From DATBSK01 sp964501785 (GTDB lineage Bacteria; Actinomycetota; Acidimicrobiia; IMCC26256; PALSA-555): a DNA stretch of 64,000 bases. The position numbers were made by a program, and so were the translations under genes. Positions 52,750-60,759 of this stretch are shown one piece after another. The stretch covers positions 25,976 to 89,975 of the forward strand of contig CAZCUD010000017.1 in assembly GCA_964501785.1 (NCBI GenBank), written 5' to 3'. The notes below the pieces were generated by a model. It saw only the letters and a program-made list of their open reading frames with translations. It was not told the origin of the DNA and did no database searches. Numbering within the stretch: the first letter of the stretch is position 1; the number at the start of each line of letters is the position of its first letter.

Positions 52750-53865
52750 TCAGGCGGCGACCTCGGCCGCCTCGACCGAGTAGATCTCCGGCAGGTGCCG
52801 CAGGATCGGTTCCCAGCGCGCACCTTCGTCGGTGCTCGCCCACACCTCGCCGCTGGTCGTGCCGAAGTAGACGCCGACCGGATCGCCCGCGTCCGTCGTC
52901 ATCGCCTGGCGCTTCACCGTGAGCCAGCCCCGCTCGGGGAGCCCGGCATCGCACCGGGTCCAGGTGGCGCCCGCGTCGCGCGTGACGTAGGCGGCGGGCC
53001 GGCCGTCGGGGCTCGTGCGGGGCCACACGTCGGTGCCGTCCATCGGGAACACCCACGCGACGTCGGGGTCGCGCGGGTGCAGCTCGATCGGGAACCCGAT
53101 GTCGCCCACGTCGCGAGGCATGTTCTCGCCGATGCGCACCCAGCGCGCGTCGGGCCGCTCCATCCGGTAGATGCCGCAGTGGTTCTGCTGGTACAGCCGG
53201 TCGGGACGCTGCGGGTGGAGGCGCACGCAGTGCGGGTCCTGGCCGAACTCCGGCTCGAGGTCGGGGCCGAACGCGACCAGCGAACCCGCGTTGAGCGGGG
53301 CCCAGTCGGCGCCGCCGTCGGTGCTCTCGAACACGCCGCCCGCCGACAGCGCGAGGTAGAGGTGGGCCGGGTCGCGCGGGTCGACGTTGACCGAGTGCAG
53401 CATCGAGCCGTCGGGGGTGTTCTCCTCCGGCCACTCGCACCACGTCTCCCACATCGGGTGGTCGACCCATCCCGAGACCGGCGCCCAGGTGTCACCGCCG
53501 TCCTCGGTGCGGAACAGCCCCTGGGGCGAGCCGCCCGCGTACCAGACCCCGGGCTCGTCCACGTGACCAGGGGTGAGCCAGAAGACCTTCTTCAGGCTGC
53601 GTCGCATCGGCTCGCCGGTGCGGAACGCAGGTGGGCTCGACGCCTCCGCCCACGTGGCGCCCGCGTCGTCGGACCGGAAGACCGTGGGGCCCAGGTGGCC
53701 GGTCGACGCGGCGAGCAGCAGCGTGCGCCCGTCGCGGGGGTCGAGCACGGCGTGCTGGATGATGTGGCCGAGGTACGTCGGGCCGTCGCACGTCCACGAC
53801 GAGCGGTCGCTCGACGTGAGGGTCCACAGCCCCTTGCGGGTGCCGATCAGCAGCTTCGTCGTCAT
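52750..53865 (-). CDS. BNR/Asp-box repeat protein (exo-sialidase-like beta-propeller)
   Basis: A 371-residue beta-propeller with five Asp-box motifs (S-x-D-x-G-x-T-W type): SDDAGATW, TEDGGDTW, STDGGADW, TRDAGATW and STDEGARW. These occur in sialidases, VPS10 and photosystem-assembly factors. There is no signal peptide, so it is likely cytoplasmic, and no obvious sialidase catalytic set (Arg triad, Tyr) could be identified. Start at ATG 53865 (MTTKLLIGTRKGLW). Upstream of and probably co-transcribed with the MoaD-like gene. Divergent from the sulfatase across 55 bases. Confidence 0.84.
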   Translation of the reverse strand: MTTKLLIGTRKGLWTLTSSDRSSWTCDGPTYLGHIIQHAVLDPRDGRTLLLAASTGHLGPTVFRSDDAGATWAEASSPPAFRTGEPMRRSLKKVFWLTPGHVDEPGVWYAGGSPQGLFRTEDGGDTWAPVSGWVDHPMWETWCEWPEENTPDGSMLHSVNVDPRDPAHLYLALSAGGVFESTDGGADWAPLNAGSLVAFGPDLEPEFGQDPHCVRLHPQRPDRLYQQNHCGIYRMERPDARWVRIGENMPRDVGDIGFPIELHPRDPDVAWVFPMDGTDVWPRTSPDGRPAAYVTRDAGATWTRCDAGLPERGWLTVKRQAMTTDAGDPVGVYFGTTSGEVWASTDEGARWEPILRHLPEIYSVEAAEVAA

Positions 53866-53920
53866 CGGGCCCGACGATACCGCCGTGGTGTGACGGTGCC
53901 GCCGTGCCAGCATCTGGGCC

Positions 53921-55549
53921 GTGACCCCACCCAACGTGCTGCTGATCATGACCGACCAGGAGCGGTACCCGCCGCCCTACGAGACCGCCACGGCGCGCGC
54001 CTACCGCCGGGAGCGCATGCCCGGGCGCGAGCGGCTGCGCGAGTCGGGGGTGGAGCTGCATCGCCACTACGTCGCGTCGACCGCGTGCGTGCCGAGCCGG
54101 GCGTCGCTGTTCACCGGCCAGTACCCCACGCTGCACGGCGTGAGCCAGACCGACGGGCTCGCCAAGAGCGCGCTGGACCCGGCGATGACGTGGCTCGATC
54201 CCGACACGGTCCCCACGATGGGCGACTGGTTCCGCGCGGCGGGCTACCGCACCGAGTACCGCGGCAAGTGGCACATCACCCACGCCAACCTGCCGATCGC
54301 GGGCACGCACGAGGGGCTGTCGACGAACGACCGCGACGGCAACCTGCGCGCCGACGTCGTCGCCGCGTACGAGCACGCCGATCGGCTCGGGCCCTTCGGC
54401 TTCGCGGGGTGGATCGGGCGCGAGCCCCACGGTGCCGACCCGAGCGACACCGGATACGTGCGCGACGAGCTGTTCGCCGATCAGGTCGGCGAGCTGTTCG
54501 GCACGCTCGCCGGCGACCGCACCCAGCCCTGGCTGGCGGTGGCCTCACTGGTCAACCCGCACGACATCGCGTTCTCGGGCGCGGGCTGGCAGGTCCTCGG
54601 GTTCCCCGAGCCCGACGAGGCCGTGCCCGACCCCGGGATGGCGCCGTCACAGGACGACACCTTCGCCGGTCGGCCCCGCTGTCAGGAGCAGTACCTCGAG
54701 ACGTGGACGGCGATGCTCTACGAGCAGCCGGCCGACGCCGCGTACCGGCGCTTCTACCTGTGGCTGCACGAGGTGGTCGACCGGGCGATCGACCGCATCG
54801 TCGACGGGCTGCACGCGTCCGGGATGCAGGACGACACGATCGTCGTGTTCACCTCCGACCACGGCGAGCTGCTCGGCGCCCACGGCGGGCTCCAGCAGAA
54901 GTGGTACAACGCGTTCGACGAGACGGTGCGCGTCCCGATGACCGTGTCGGGCCCGGGCATCCCGACCGGTGCGGCGATCGACGTGCCGACGAGTCACGTC
55001 GACGTGCTGCCGACGCTGCTCGGGCTCGTGGGCGCCGACGTCGAGCAGGTGCGAGCGCGCGTCTCCGAGCGCCACACCGAGGCCCAGTCCCTGCCCGGGC
55101 GCGACCTGAGCGGGATGCTGCAAGCGGGGTCGGCAGGAGGCGTCGAGCCGTCAGCCGTCTACTTCATGACCGAGGACCAGATCAGCCAGGGCCAGCGCAC
55201 GCTGAACATGTTCACGGGCAAGCCGTTCGCACCCGTCGAGCAGCCCGGCAACGTGGAGTCGGTCGTGGTGCCACTTCCCGACGCCGACGGCACACCGCGC
55301 CTGTGGAAGCTCAACCACTACTACGAGCGGCTCGGCGACTGGGAGGCCGAGGTCGGCATCGCCCCCGCGCCCGACGAGGCCGACGCCACCCCGTCGGAGT
55401 GGGAGCTGCACGACCTCACCGCCGACCCCGAGGAGCGGCACAACCGCATGGACGACCCCGACGCGCCGCTCGACCGCCTGCGCGACGTCCTCGCCCGCAC
55501 CCGCGCCGAGCGCCGCCACACCCCCACCGTGACCAACGCTTCTTCTTGA
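53921..55549 (+). CDS. Type I sulfatase (formylglycine-dependent)
   Basis: Arylsulfatase-family hydrolase of 542 residues. The maturation motif is C56-V-P-S-R60 in STACVPSRASLFTGQYP, which a formylglycine-generating enzyme converts to formylglycine. Metal ligands are probably D12 in LLIMTDQE and, later, the SDHGELLGAHG pair of Asp and His; K115-like KWH follows EYRGKWHIT. No signal peptide, so it acts in the cytoplasm. The GTG start faces the BNR gene. The stop TGA is the first triplet of hairpin H3. The likely maturase is the FGE at 23670. Confidence 0.92.
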   Translation: MTPPNVLLIMTDQERYPPPYETATARAYRRERMPGRERLRESGVELHRHYVASTACVPSRASLFTGQYPTLHGVSQTDGLAKSALDPAMTWLDPDTVPTMGDWFRAAGYRTEYRGKWHITHANLPIAGTHEGLSTNDRDGNLRADVVAAYEHADRLGPFGFAGWIGREPHGADPSDTGYVRDELFADQVGELFGTLAGDRTQPWLAVASLVNPHDIAFSGAGWQVLGFPEPDEAVPDPGMAPSQDDTFAGRPRCQEQYLETWTAMLYEQPADAAYRRFYLWLHEVVDRAIDRIVDGLHASGMQDDTIVVFTSDHGELLGAHGGLQQKWYNAFDETVRVPMTVSGPGIPTGAAIDVPTSHVDVLPTLLGLVGADVEQVRARVSERHTEAQSLPGRDLSGMLQAGSAGGVEPSAVYFMTEDQISQGQRTLNMFTGKPFAPVEQPGNVESVVVPLPDADGTPRLWKLNHYYERLGDWEAEVGIAPAPDEADATPSEWELHDLTADPEERHNRMDDPDAPLDRLRDVLARTRAERRHTPTVTNASS

Positions 55550-55593
55550 TGCGGTATCGGGAGCCCGGTTCCCGGGCTCCAGATACCGCATCA
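55547..55593. terminator. Long hairpin H3 (TGATGCGGTAT) carrying two stop codons
   Basis: Perfect arms TGATGCGGTAT (55547-55557) and ATACCGCATCA (55583-55593) with inner stem GGAGCCCGG/CCGGGCTCC (55560-55568 with 55572-55580). The left end is the TGA of the sulfatase and the right end (TCA) is the TGA of the convergent cupin gene, so both stops are built into one stem. A bidirectional terminator is likely. Confidence 0.78.
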
Positions 55594-56040
55594 CGGAACC
55601 AGACCGACCGCGACGGTGGAGAGGACCGCGGGAGCGGTCGAGCGGTTCGACCACGCGTGGCGGCCGCCGCGCACGATCATGGTGTCGCCGGCGTGCAACG
55701 TCACCTCGCCGCCTTCGTACAGCATGACGAGCTCGCCCGAGAGCAGCGTGTTGTAGTCACACGTGTCGGTCTCGTGCCAGAAGGGCTCGGCACCGTCGTC
55801 CGGCGGGAGCTGGACCATTCGGAAGAGCGAGCCCCCGGGGCCGGGCGCGATCGCGAGATCCCGGTCGGCGCCGTCGACCGCCGCGTGATCGGACTTCGCG
55901 CCGTCGGTGTACCAGAGGTCGGTCAACCCGAGGTCGGGTGACATCCCGGGCAAGGAGTGCACGTGGGGGCTCGGGGCGTCGGTGACGACCGGCGGATCCT
56001 GGTCGCCGAGCACGACCACCCTGCGAACGGGTTCGATCAC
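55591..56040 (-). CDS. Cupin domain protein
   Basis: A 149-residue single-cupin protein: FWHETDTCDYNTLLSGELVMLYEGGEVTLHAGDTMIVRGGRHAWSN contains the two cupin motifs, with H in motif 1 replaced in part (HETDTCDY) and H in GGRHAW as a ligand in motif 2. Probably binds a metal or small molecule; could be an isomerase or dioxygenase. The start GTG overlaps the YjbR stop (GTGA). Ends at the hairpin with the sulfatase. Confidence 0.82.
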   Translation of the reverse strand: MIEPVRRVVVLGDQDPPVVTDAPSPHVHSLPGMSPDLGLTDLWYTDGAKSDHAAVDGADRDLAIAPGPGGSLFRMVQLPPDDGAEPFWHETDTCDYNTLLSGELVMLYEGGEVTLHAGDTMIVRGGRHAWSNRSTAPAVLSTVAVGLVP

Positions 56041-56426
56041 GCGGCGGGGGCGGCACCCGAGCCGGCGTCGAGCTGGCGCAGCAGCGTCTTGGGCGCCTTC
56101 AGCCGGTAGCTGTCCTCGAGGTAGTCGGCGAGATCGTCGGGCTGCACGTCGGCGAGCCGGATGAGCATCGCGCCGTACCCCTCGTAGTGCGGCGTGCTGA
56201 ACAGCACACCACCCGCGGTCGCGATCAGCGCGTCCTTCTCGTCGACGTCGACGTAGACGACGAGCACCTCGGTGTCGTCGACGCGGTCGCGCTTGTGCTC
56301 GCGCTCGCCCCACATGCGACAGAAGCTCTTCCCGCGCACCTTCAGCGCCGCGGTGCCGTACGACGTCGACTCCGCGACCTCGGGCAGACCGGCCGCGGCT
56401 CGCTTCACGTCCTTGAACGTCGCCAT
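56037..56426 (-). CDS. MmcQ/YjbR family protein
   Basis: A 129-residue protein of the YjbR (DUF419) family with the typical ATFKDVKRAAAGLPEVAESTSYGTAALKVRGKSFCRMW start and a C-terminal LIRLADVQPDDLADYLEDSYRLKAP. The fold is CyaY-like; members may bind DNA, but no function is established. ATG 56426 is used rather than a TTG nine bases upstream. Coupled to the cupin gene downstream. Confidence 0.86.
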   Translation of the reverse strand: MATFKDVKRAAAGLPEVAESTSYGTAALKVRGKSFCRMWGEREHKRDRVDDTEVLVVYVDVDEKDALIATAGGVLFSTPHYEGYGAMLIRLADVQPDDLADYLEDSYRLKAPKTLLRQLDAGSGAAPAA

Positions 56427-56486
56427 CGCCGCCAACGATAGGCGCAGGGGTGCAGGTGGCGTCCAGCGGCGCCCGGCAACAGCTCC

Positions 56487-58070
56487 TCAGCCGACGGTGA
56501 ACGTGGCGCTGCGCTCGAAGACCACGGCCCCGGTCGAGTCGGTCGCGCGCACGGTGTAGGTGTACGAGCCGGGCACCGCGGTGCAGAACGGACCGGCCGG
56601 GCTCCCCGGGCACACCGGCACGGATCCGGCGGCCTGGGTCGACGAGAGCCCCGGACCCGACACCTGCACCGTCACCGCGTTCGTCGTCGACCACGTGAGC
56701 GTCGGAGGTGGGAACGTCGACACGGTCGAGGAGCCCGGCGCGATCGAGATGCTGCCCGACACGGGAGCGGGCGGCGGCGGGGGTGGCGGCTCGGGCGGGA
56801 GCGCCGGGGGCGCGACGACCCGCGGCGCGCCCGTCGTGGCCGGCCCCTCGGAGATCGGCGTCGTCGCGGGCGGCGCGATCGTCGTCGAAGGCGCCGCGAC
56901 CGAGCCGCGCGTCGTGTCGGTGCGGCTGGCCCGCACGCCCGCCTCGTCGGTGTGCTCGGCGAGGACGACGCCGACGGCGAGGAGCGCCACGATCACGACG
57001 ACCCCACCGACCAGGACGCCGCGTCGAACCCGCGCTCCCGGTCGCGGCGCCGAGGTCGCCACTTCGGCGTCGGGCCCGCGCTCGACGAGCGTCTCCGGCT
57101 GCGCCTCCGGCGAACCTTCGGTGCCCGCGGTCGACCCGCTGTCACCGGCGGCGGTCCCCGAGCTCCCGACGGGCACGCCCTGCGCGGCGAGCGCGTGCGC
57201 GACCTCCTGCTTGACGAGCGGCGCGACGACGAACGGCGTCGCTGCGAACAGTGCGCTCGGCTCGAGCTTCAGCTCGCGGCGACGCGCGCACTGCGCGCAG
57301 TCCTGCGCGTGCTCGGACGCGACGCGCACCGCGTCGGCGTCGAAGCGCGTCACCGCGGCAGCCGCGAGCGCGTCGGCGAGATCGCCGCACACCGGCTCGC
57401 CTCCGCGCCAGAGCACGCGCGCCTCCACCGCGGCGCGCAACCGCTTGCGCACCCGGTGGACGGTCTGGTTCGCGGCGTTCCGGTTGACGCCGATCACGTC
57501 GCCCACCTCCGCCGGCGTCAGCCCGTGCCGGAGCGTGAGGTCGAGGACCTCGGCGTCGTTCGGTCCGAGCGCCTCGGCGGACTCCCACACGAGGTCGGCG
57601 ACCTCGTGGTCCTCGGCCACTCGGGCGGGGTCGGTGAGCGCACCGGCCCGGTCTTCGACCCGGAAGCCCACCGGCGCGTCGGCCCCTGATCCTTCGCTCT
57701 CGATCATCGCCATCGCCTCCGCGTCACGGGGCGAGGAGCGCTGCTCCTTGCGCACCCGGTTGAACGCGGCGTTGCGGGTGATGCGCAGCAGCCAGCCGCC
57801 GAACGCATCGGCGCGCCGCAGCCCGTCGAGCTGACGCCAGGCCGACAGGAAGGCGTCCTGCGCCACCTCGGCCGCGGTGTCGCGATCTCGGGTGATCCGG
57901 TACGCGAGGTCGTGGACCCGGTCGAACCAACGCTCGTAGAGCTCTCCGAACGCGGCCGGATCGTCGCTGCGAGCGCGTTCGACCAGCTCGGCGTCGCGCT
58001 CGATCTCCGCGCGGCGCGCGCTCGCCGGATCCTCGTCGTGGGCCATCGGGCTCGGTGCATTGTCTCGCAC
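56487..58070 (-). CDS. ECF sigma factor fused to zinc-finger anti-sigma and extracytoplasmic domain
   Basis: A 527-residue chimera. Residues 25-112 are sigma region 2 (AFGELYERWFDRVHDLAYRIT...FGGWLLRITRNAAFN) and about 155-215 region 4 (LGPNDAEVLDLTLRHGLTPAEVGDVIGVNRNAANQTVHRVRKRL). C228, H254, C258 and C261 form an anti-sigma zinc finger (H-x3-C-x2-C). A single membrane span at about 350-371 follows, then a Pro/Thr linker and an Ig-like extracytoplasmic domain with two cysteines. Sigma and its inhibitor are thus one membrane-anchored protein, needing proteolysis or a conformational signal for release. GTG 58070 is preferred for its AGGAGGGGG ribosome-binding site; ATG 58046 is the alternative. 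Confidence 0.88.
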   Translation of the reverse strand: MRDNAPSPMAHDEDPASARRAEIERDAELVERARSDDPAAFGELYERWFDRVHDLAYRITRDRDTAAEVAQDAFLSAWRQLDGLRRADAFGGWLLRITRNAAFNRVRKEQRSSPRDAEAMAMIESEGSGADAPVGFRVEDRAGALTDPARVAEDHEVADLVWESAEALGPNDAEVLDLTLRHGLTPAEVGDVIGVNRNAANQTVHRVRKRLRAAVEARVLWRGGEPVCGDLADALAAAAVTRFDADAVRVASEHAQDCAQCARRRELKLEPSALFAATPFVVAPLVKQEVAHALAAQGVPVGSSGTAAGDSGSTAGTEGSPEAQPETLVERGPDAEVATSAPRPGARVRRGVLVGGVVVIVALLAVGVVLAEHTDEAGVRASRTDTTRGSVAAPSTTIAPPATTPISEGPATTGAPRVVAPPALPPEPPPPPPPAPVSGSISIAPGSSTVSTFPPPTLTWSTTNAVTVQVSGPGLSSTQAAGSVPVCPGSPAGPFCTAVPGSYTYTVRATDSTGAVVFERSATFTVG

Positions 58071-58101
58071 GCCCCCTCCTCGGCAGGGGTCCTCCTTCAC
58101 G

Positions 58102-58135
58102 CCGGCCTGACACCCGGGGTCGCCCGCGCTTATCG
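58102..58135 (+). promoter_or_regulatory. Candidate ECF-dependent promoter reading right
   Basis: Contains TGACAC (58108-58113) and CTTATC (58129-58134) with a 15-base spacer, pointing toward the secreted-protein and transpeptidase genes. A mirror copy lies at 58218-58251 with only two differences over 34 bases and identical spacing. Probably recognised by the neighbouring ECF sigma factor. Confidence 0.6.
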
Positions 58136-58217
58136 CTCGCCAGGACGCCCCCGGCCGGCCTCGCTCGAGCGGCTCTGGTGGCGGCGCCGCCCTTCTCCCG
58201 CATGGTCCCGACCGGCC

Positions 58218-58251
58218 CGATAAGCGCGGCCGACCCGGGGTGTCAGGCCGG
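58218..58251 (-). promoter_or_regulatory. Candidate ECF-dependent promoter reading left
   Basis: Minus-strand copy of the site at 58102: TGACAC (58245 down to 58240) and CTTATC (58224 down to 58219), again with a 15-base spacer, pointing toward the ECF sigma gene. This would make the sigma factor autoregulated. The two arms could also form a long hairpin in RNA or a cruciform in DNA. Confidence 0.6.
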
Positions 58252-58300
58252 TCCGACGGCAGCGGCGACGGGCCGCTCCGCAGCACAGAGGGAGACAGCG

Positions 58301-58591
58301 ATGACCATCAGGATGCGACTGACGAGCCTCCTCGCCGCCAGCGTGCTGGCAGCGAGCGCGGGCCTGGTGACTGGCTTCGTGGCCTCGCCGGCCGGCGCCC
58401 AGCCGGTCGGACCCGGCGACGAGCAGGCCTGCACCGTGTCGTGTGGCGACGACGAGCCGGACGGCCCGTCCGACCACCAGGGCGCGGACGACTTCGAGGT
58501 CTGCACGGAGGGCTGCTCGAGCCACCCCGACGACCCCGACGAGGAGACCGGGGACGTCCCGATCCCGGCCGACGCCAACTTCACCGGTTGA
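58301..58591 (+). CDS. Small secreted cysteine-containing protein
   Basis: A 96-residue protein with a clear signal peptide (MTIRMRLTSLLAASVLAASAGLVTGF... cleavage near SPAGA) and a mature part of about 60 residues that is acidic (many Asp/Glu/Pro) with four cysteines (CTVSC and CTEGC). I do not recognise a family. The two CxxxC pairs could form disulfides or bind a metal. GAGGGAGA precedes the ATG. Lies between the ECF promoter and the L,D-transpeptidase, so it is a likely member of the same regulon. Confidence 0.72.
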   Translation: MTIRMRLTSLLAASVLAASAGLVTGFVASPAGAQPVGPGDEQACTVSCGDDEPDGPSDHQGADDFEVCTEGCSSHPDDPDEETGDVPIPADANFTG

Positions 58592-58609
58592 GCCCGTGGA
58601 CGCGCGAAC

Positions 58610-58643
58610 GGTGGGGCCGGTCGTCACCCTGACCGGTCCCACC
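58610..58643. terminator. Inverted repeat between secreted-protein and transpeptidase genes
   Basis: GGTGGGGCCGGT (58610-58621) pairs with ACCGGTCCCACC (58632-58643), 12 positions with one G-U, around a ten-base loop. It is upstream of the transpeptidase ribosome-binding site and could attenuate transcription or protect the shorter message. Confidence 0.4.
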
Positions 58644-58664
58644 GTCGTGCCGAGAGGAGCGACG

Positions 58665-59384
58665 ATGCACATGCACTCCCCCACCAAGATCTCGAGGTCG
58701 ATCGCCGGCGCGCTGCTCAGCGCGACGATCCTGATCGGGCTGCTGGGCTCGACGAGCTCGGCGGCGCCGGCCGCCCCCGGCGACGCAGCGGCGACCGAGC
58801 ACCTCACCGCTCGAACCGCGGCGCCGCTGCCCGTGTACCTCGCCCGCGGCGACGACGAGCCGGTCGGAGTGCTCCAGGGCACGACCGAGTTCGGCACGAT
58901 CCGCGTCCTGCTCGTCGTGAAGCAGCGCGGCGACTGGTTGAAGGTCCGACTCCCCGACCGACCCAACGGGACGGTCGGATGGATCCGCGCCGCCGACGTC
59001 GAGCTGCGCACGGTGACCGACTCGATCACCGTCGACCTCGACGAGCGCGTCCTGCGATGGACGCGCGCCGGCGACGTCGTGCTCGAGGCTCCGATCGCGG
59101 TCGGGGCTCCCGACACGCCGACGCCGACCGGCCGCTTCTACGTCACCGACCTGCTCGACACGCCCGACGGCGGCGCGTACGGCCCCTACGCCGCGGGCGT
59201 GGCCGCGCACTCCGACCGCCTCTCGGAGTTCGGCAGCGGCGACGGCCAGATCGGCCTCCACGGCACCGCTGATCCGGGATCGATCGGTCAGGCCGTGTCA
59301 CACGGCTGCGTGCGCGTCGCGAACGACGTGATCACCCGGATCGTCACGAGCGTCCCGCTCGGCACCCCGGTCACGATCAGGTGA
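58665..59384 (+). CDS. L,D-transpeptidase (YkuD) with SH3-like domain
   Basis: A 239-residue exported wall enzyme forming 3-3 cross-links or anchoring proteins in peptidoglycan. Signal peptide/anchor SIAGALLSATILIGLLGST, an SH3b-like segment (PVYLARGDDEPVGVLQ...VGWIRAADVEL, about 52-118), then the YkuD domain with GLHGTADPGSIG and the catalytic cysteine C215 in SHGCVRV. AGGAG is five bases before the ATG at 58665. Probably in the transcript begun at the ECF promoter. Confidence 0.92.
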   Translation: MHMHSPTKISRSIAGALLSATILIGLLGSTSSAAPAAPGDAAATEHLTARTAAPLPVYLARGDDEPVGVLQGTTEFGTIRVLLVVKQRGDWLKVRLPDRPNGTVGWIRAADVELRTVTDSITVDLDERVLRWTRAGDVVLEAPIAVGAPDTPTPTGRFYVTDLLDTPDGGAYGPYAAGVAAHSDRLSEFGSGDGQIGLHGTADPGSIGQAVSHGCVRVANDVITRIVTSVPLGTPVTIR

Positions 59385-59398
59385 CCCGCCACTCGTCG

Positions 59399-59441
59399 GT
59401 CGGAAGGCTCGGCCACACCTGTTGTGGCTGAGCCTTCCGAC
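59399..59441. terminator. Long hairpin H7 (GTTGGAAGACTCAGC family)
   Basis: Arms 59399-59417 and 59423-59441 pair over 19 positions with one G-U around the loop CCTGT. Read against H5, AAGACTC has become AAGGCTC with the matching change on the other arm. It lies between convergent transpeptidase and solute-binding protein genes. Confidence 0.72.
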
Positions 59442-59488
59442 GCGGCGATCGCGAGACGGAGCCCGCGGCAGCGCGTGTGGTGGGCGGG

Positions 59489-60655
59489 CTAGGGCTGGTA
59501 GCCGACCGCGGAGGCCCAGTCGGGGTCGATGCGGAAGGTCCCGTTGGGCTGGGTCTCGAGCAGCACGACGGTCGCGGGCTCCCGGTTGCCGGTGCCGGCC
59601 TGGAGCGTGATCGACCCCGTCCAGCCCTCCGTGCCGTTCACCGCGTCGAGGTAGCCCTTGAGCGCGGTGGCGTCGAACCCGCCCACCGCGACGGCCGCGT
59701 CGGCGAGCACGTTGACCGAGTCGTACGTGTACGGGCTCCACGTGCCGGGAGCGGTGCCGAAGGTGTTGCGGAAGGCGGCGACGTAGCGCTTGGCATCCGG
59801 GAACTCGTTCGGCGCCGGCACGCCGACGACCGGGCACGCGCGCGCGGCCTTCACCCCGGCGGTGTCGACGTAGCCGGTGTCGTACGCGCCGTAGTCGGCG
59901 ATGCACTGGGCCTCGGAGCCCGACGCGAGCATCTCCTTGGCCATGAGCCCGGCTTCGGGGTAGTAGGCGGCGAGGTAGATGACGTCGGGGTCGGTGGCGT
60001 CGAGCTTCGTGATGACGTCGGAGTAGTCGTCACCACCCGGCTCGATCGGCTCGAACGCGGTGATGGCGACGCCCTGCGCCTCGAGGATCTGGCGCAGCGC
60101 GTTCGCGACGGTGTCGGTGTACAGCGTCGTATCGTCGTAGGCGATCGCGACCGACTTCGCCTGCTGCCACTGCGTCAGCGCGGTCGCCGCGGTCGGGGCG
60201 ATCTGGGACGTCATCGGCTGGAGCGTGTACCCGAACCCTGCGGTCTCGTCGGCGGAGGTGAGGCGGATGGGCACCAGCCCTGCCGCGGTGTACAGCGGCA
60301 GCGTCTCGGCCCCGACGCCCGAGTTGTACGGACCCACGACGCCGTCGAGGCCCGACTCGATCGCCTCGTTCGCGGCCTCGACCCCCGTCTCGGGGTCGGC
60401 CGCATCGTCGATGGGGACGATCACCACCTTCTTGCCGTCGATCCCGCCGTCGGCGTTGAGCTGGCGCGCCGCGAGGCGCGCACCCTTGAGCATGCCCTTG
60501 CCGATCGTCGACTGGTCACCCGTCAGGGGCGCCTCGAGACCGATGCGGACGGTGTCGTCGGTGCCCGCGCCCGCACCCGTCGAGAGTGCGAGCGGCGCGG
60601 TGACCGTGGCGACGGCCACCAGCGCGAGGGCGAAGGAGCGGACGGAACGGCGCAT
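59489..60655 (-). CDS. Branched-chain-amino-acid-type ABC solute-binding protein
   Basis: A 388-residue type I periplasmic binding protein. Signal peptide to about residue 29 (SFALALVAVATVTAPLALSTGAGAG), no lipobox cysteine. VRIGLEAPLTGDQSTIGKGMLKGARLAARQLNADGGIDGKKV is the classic first lobe, with GVVGPYNSGVGAETLPLY later. It would deliver amino acids or amides to an ABC importer, but no permease or ATPase is nearby. GAGGA lies eight bases before the ATG. Not closely related to the protein at 32236. Confidence 0.88.
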   Translation of the reverse strand: MRRSVRSFALALVAVATVTAPLALSTGAGAGTDDTVRIGLEAPLTGDQSTIGKGMLKGARLAARQLNADGGIDGKKVVIVPIDDAADPETGVEAANEAIESGLDGVVGPYNSGVGAETLPLYTAAGLVPIRLTSADETAGFGYTLQPMTSQIAPTAATALTQWQQAKSVAIAYDDTTLYTDTVANALRQILEAQGVAITAFEPIEPGGDDYSDVITKLDATDPDVIYLAAYYPEAGLMAKEMLASGSEAQCIADYGAYDTGYVDTAGVKAARACPVVGVPAPNEFPDAKRYVAAFRNTFGTAPGTWSPYTYDSVNVLADAAVAVGGFDATALKGYLDAVNGTEGWTGSITLQAGTGNREPATVVLLETQPNGTFRIDPDWASAVGYQP

Positions 60656-60759
60656 GCGGGGTCCTCGAGTCAGGAGAGACGGTGAAGCCGCTGATGCTAT
60701 TGGGTCGACCGGCGCGTCGGGGGACAGGGCCCGCTCGACTCCCGGCGACCCATCCGTGC

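Noticed and set aside
52750..53865. True sialidase call for the BNR-repeat protein
   Set aside because: Asp-boxes are structural; no signal peptide and no clear catalytic Arg triad or Tyr/Glu pair.
58102..58251. The 34-base inverted repeat as an insertion-sequence remnant
   Set aside because: No transposase trace or target duplication; the -35/-10 spacing and gene context fit promoters better.
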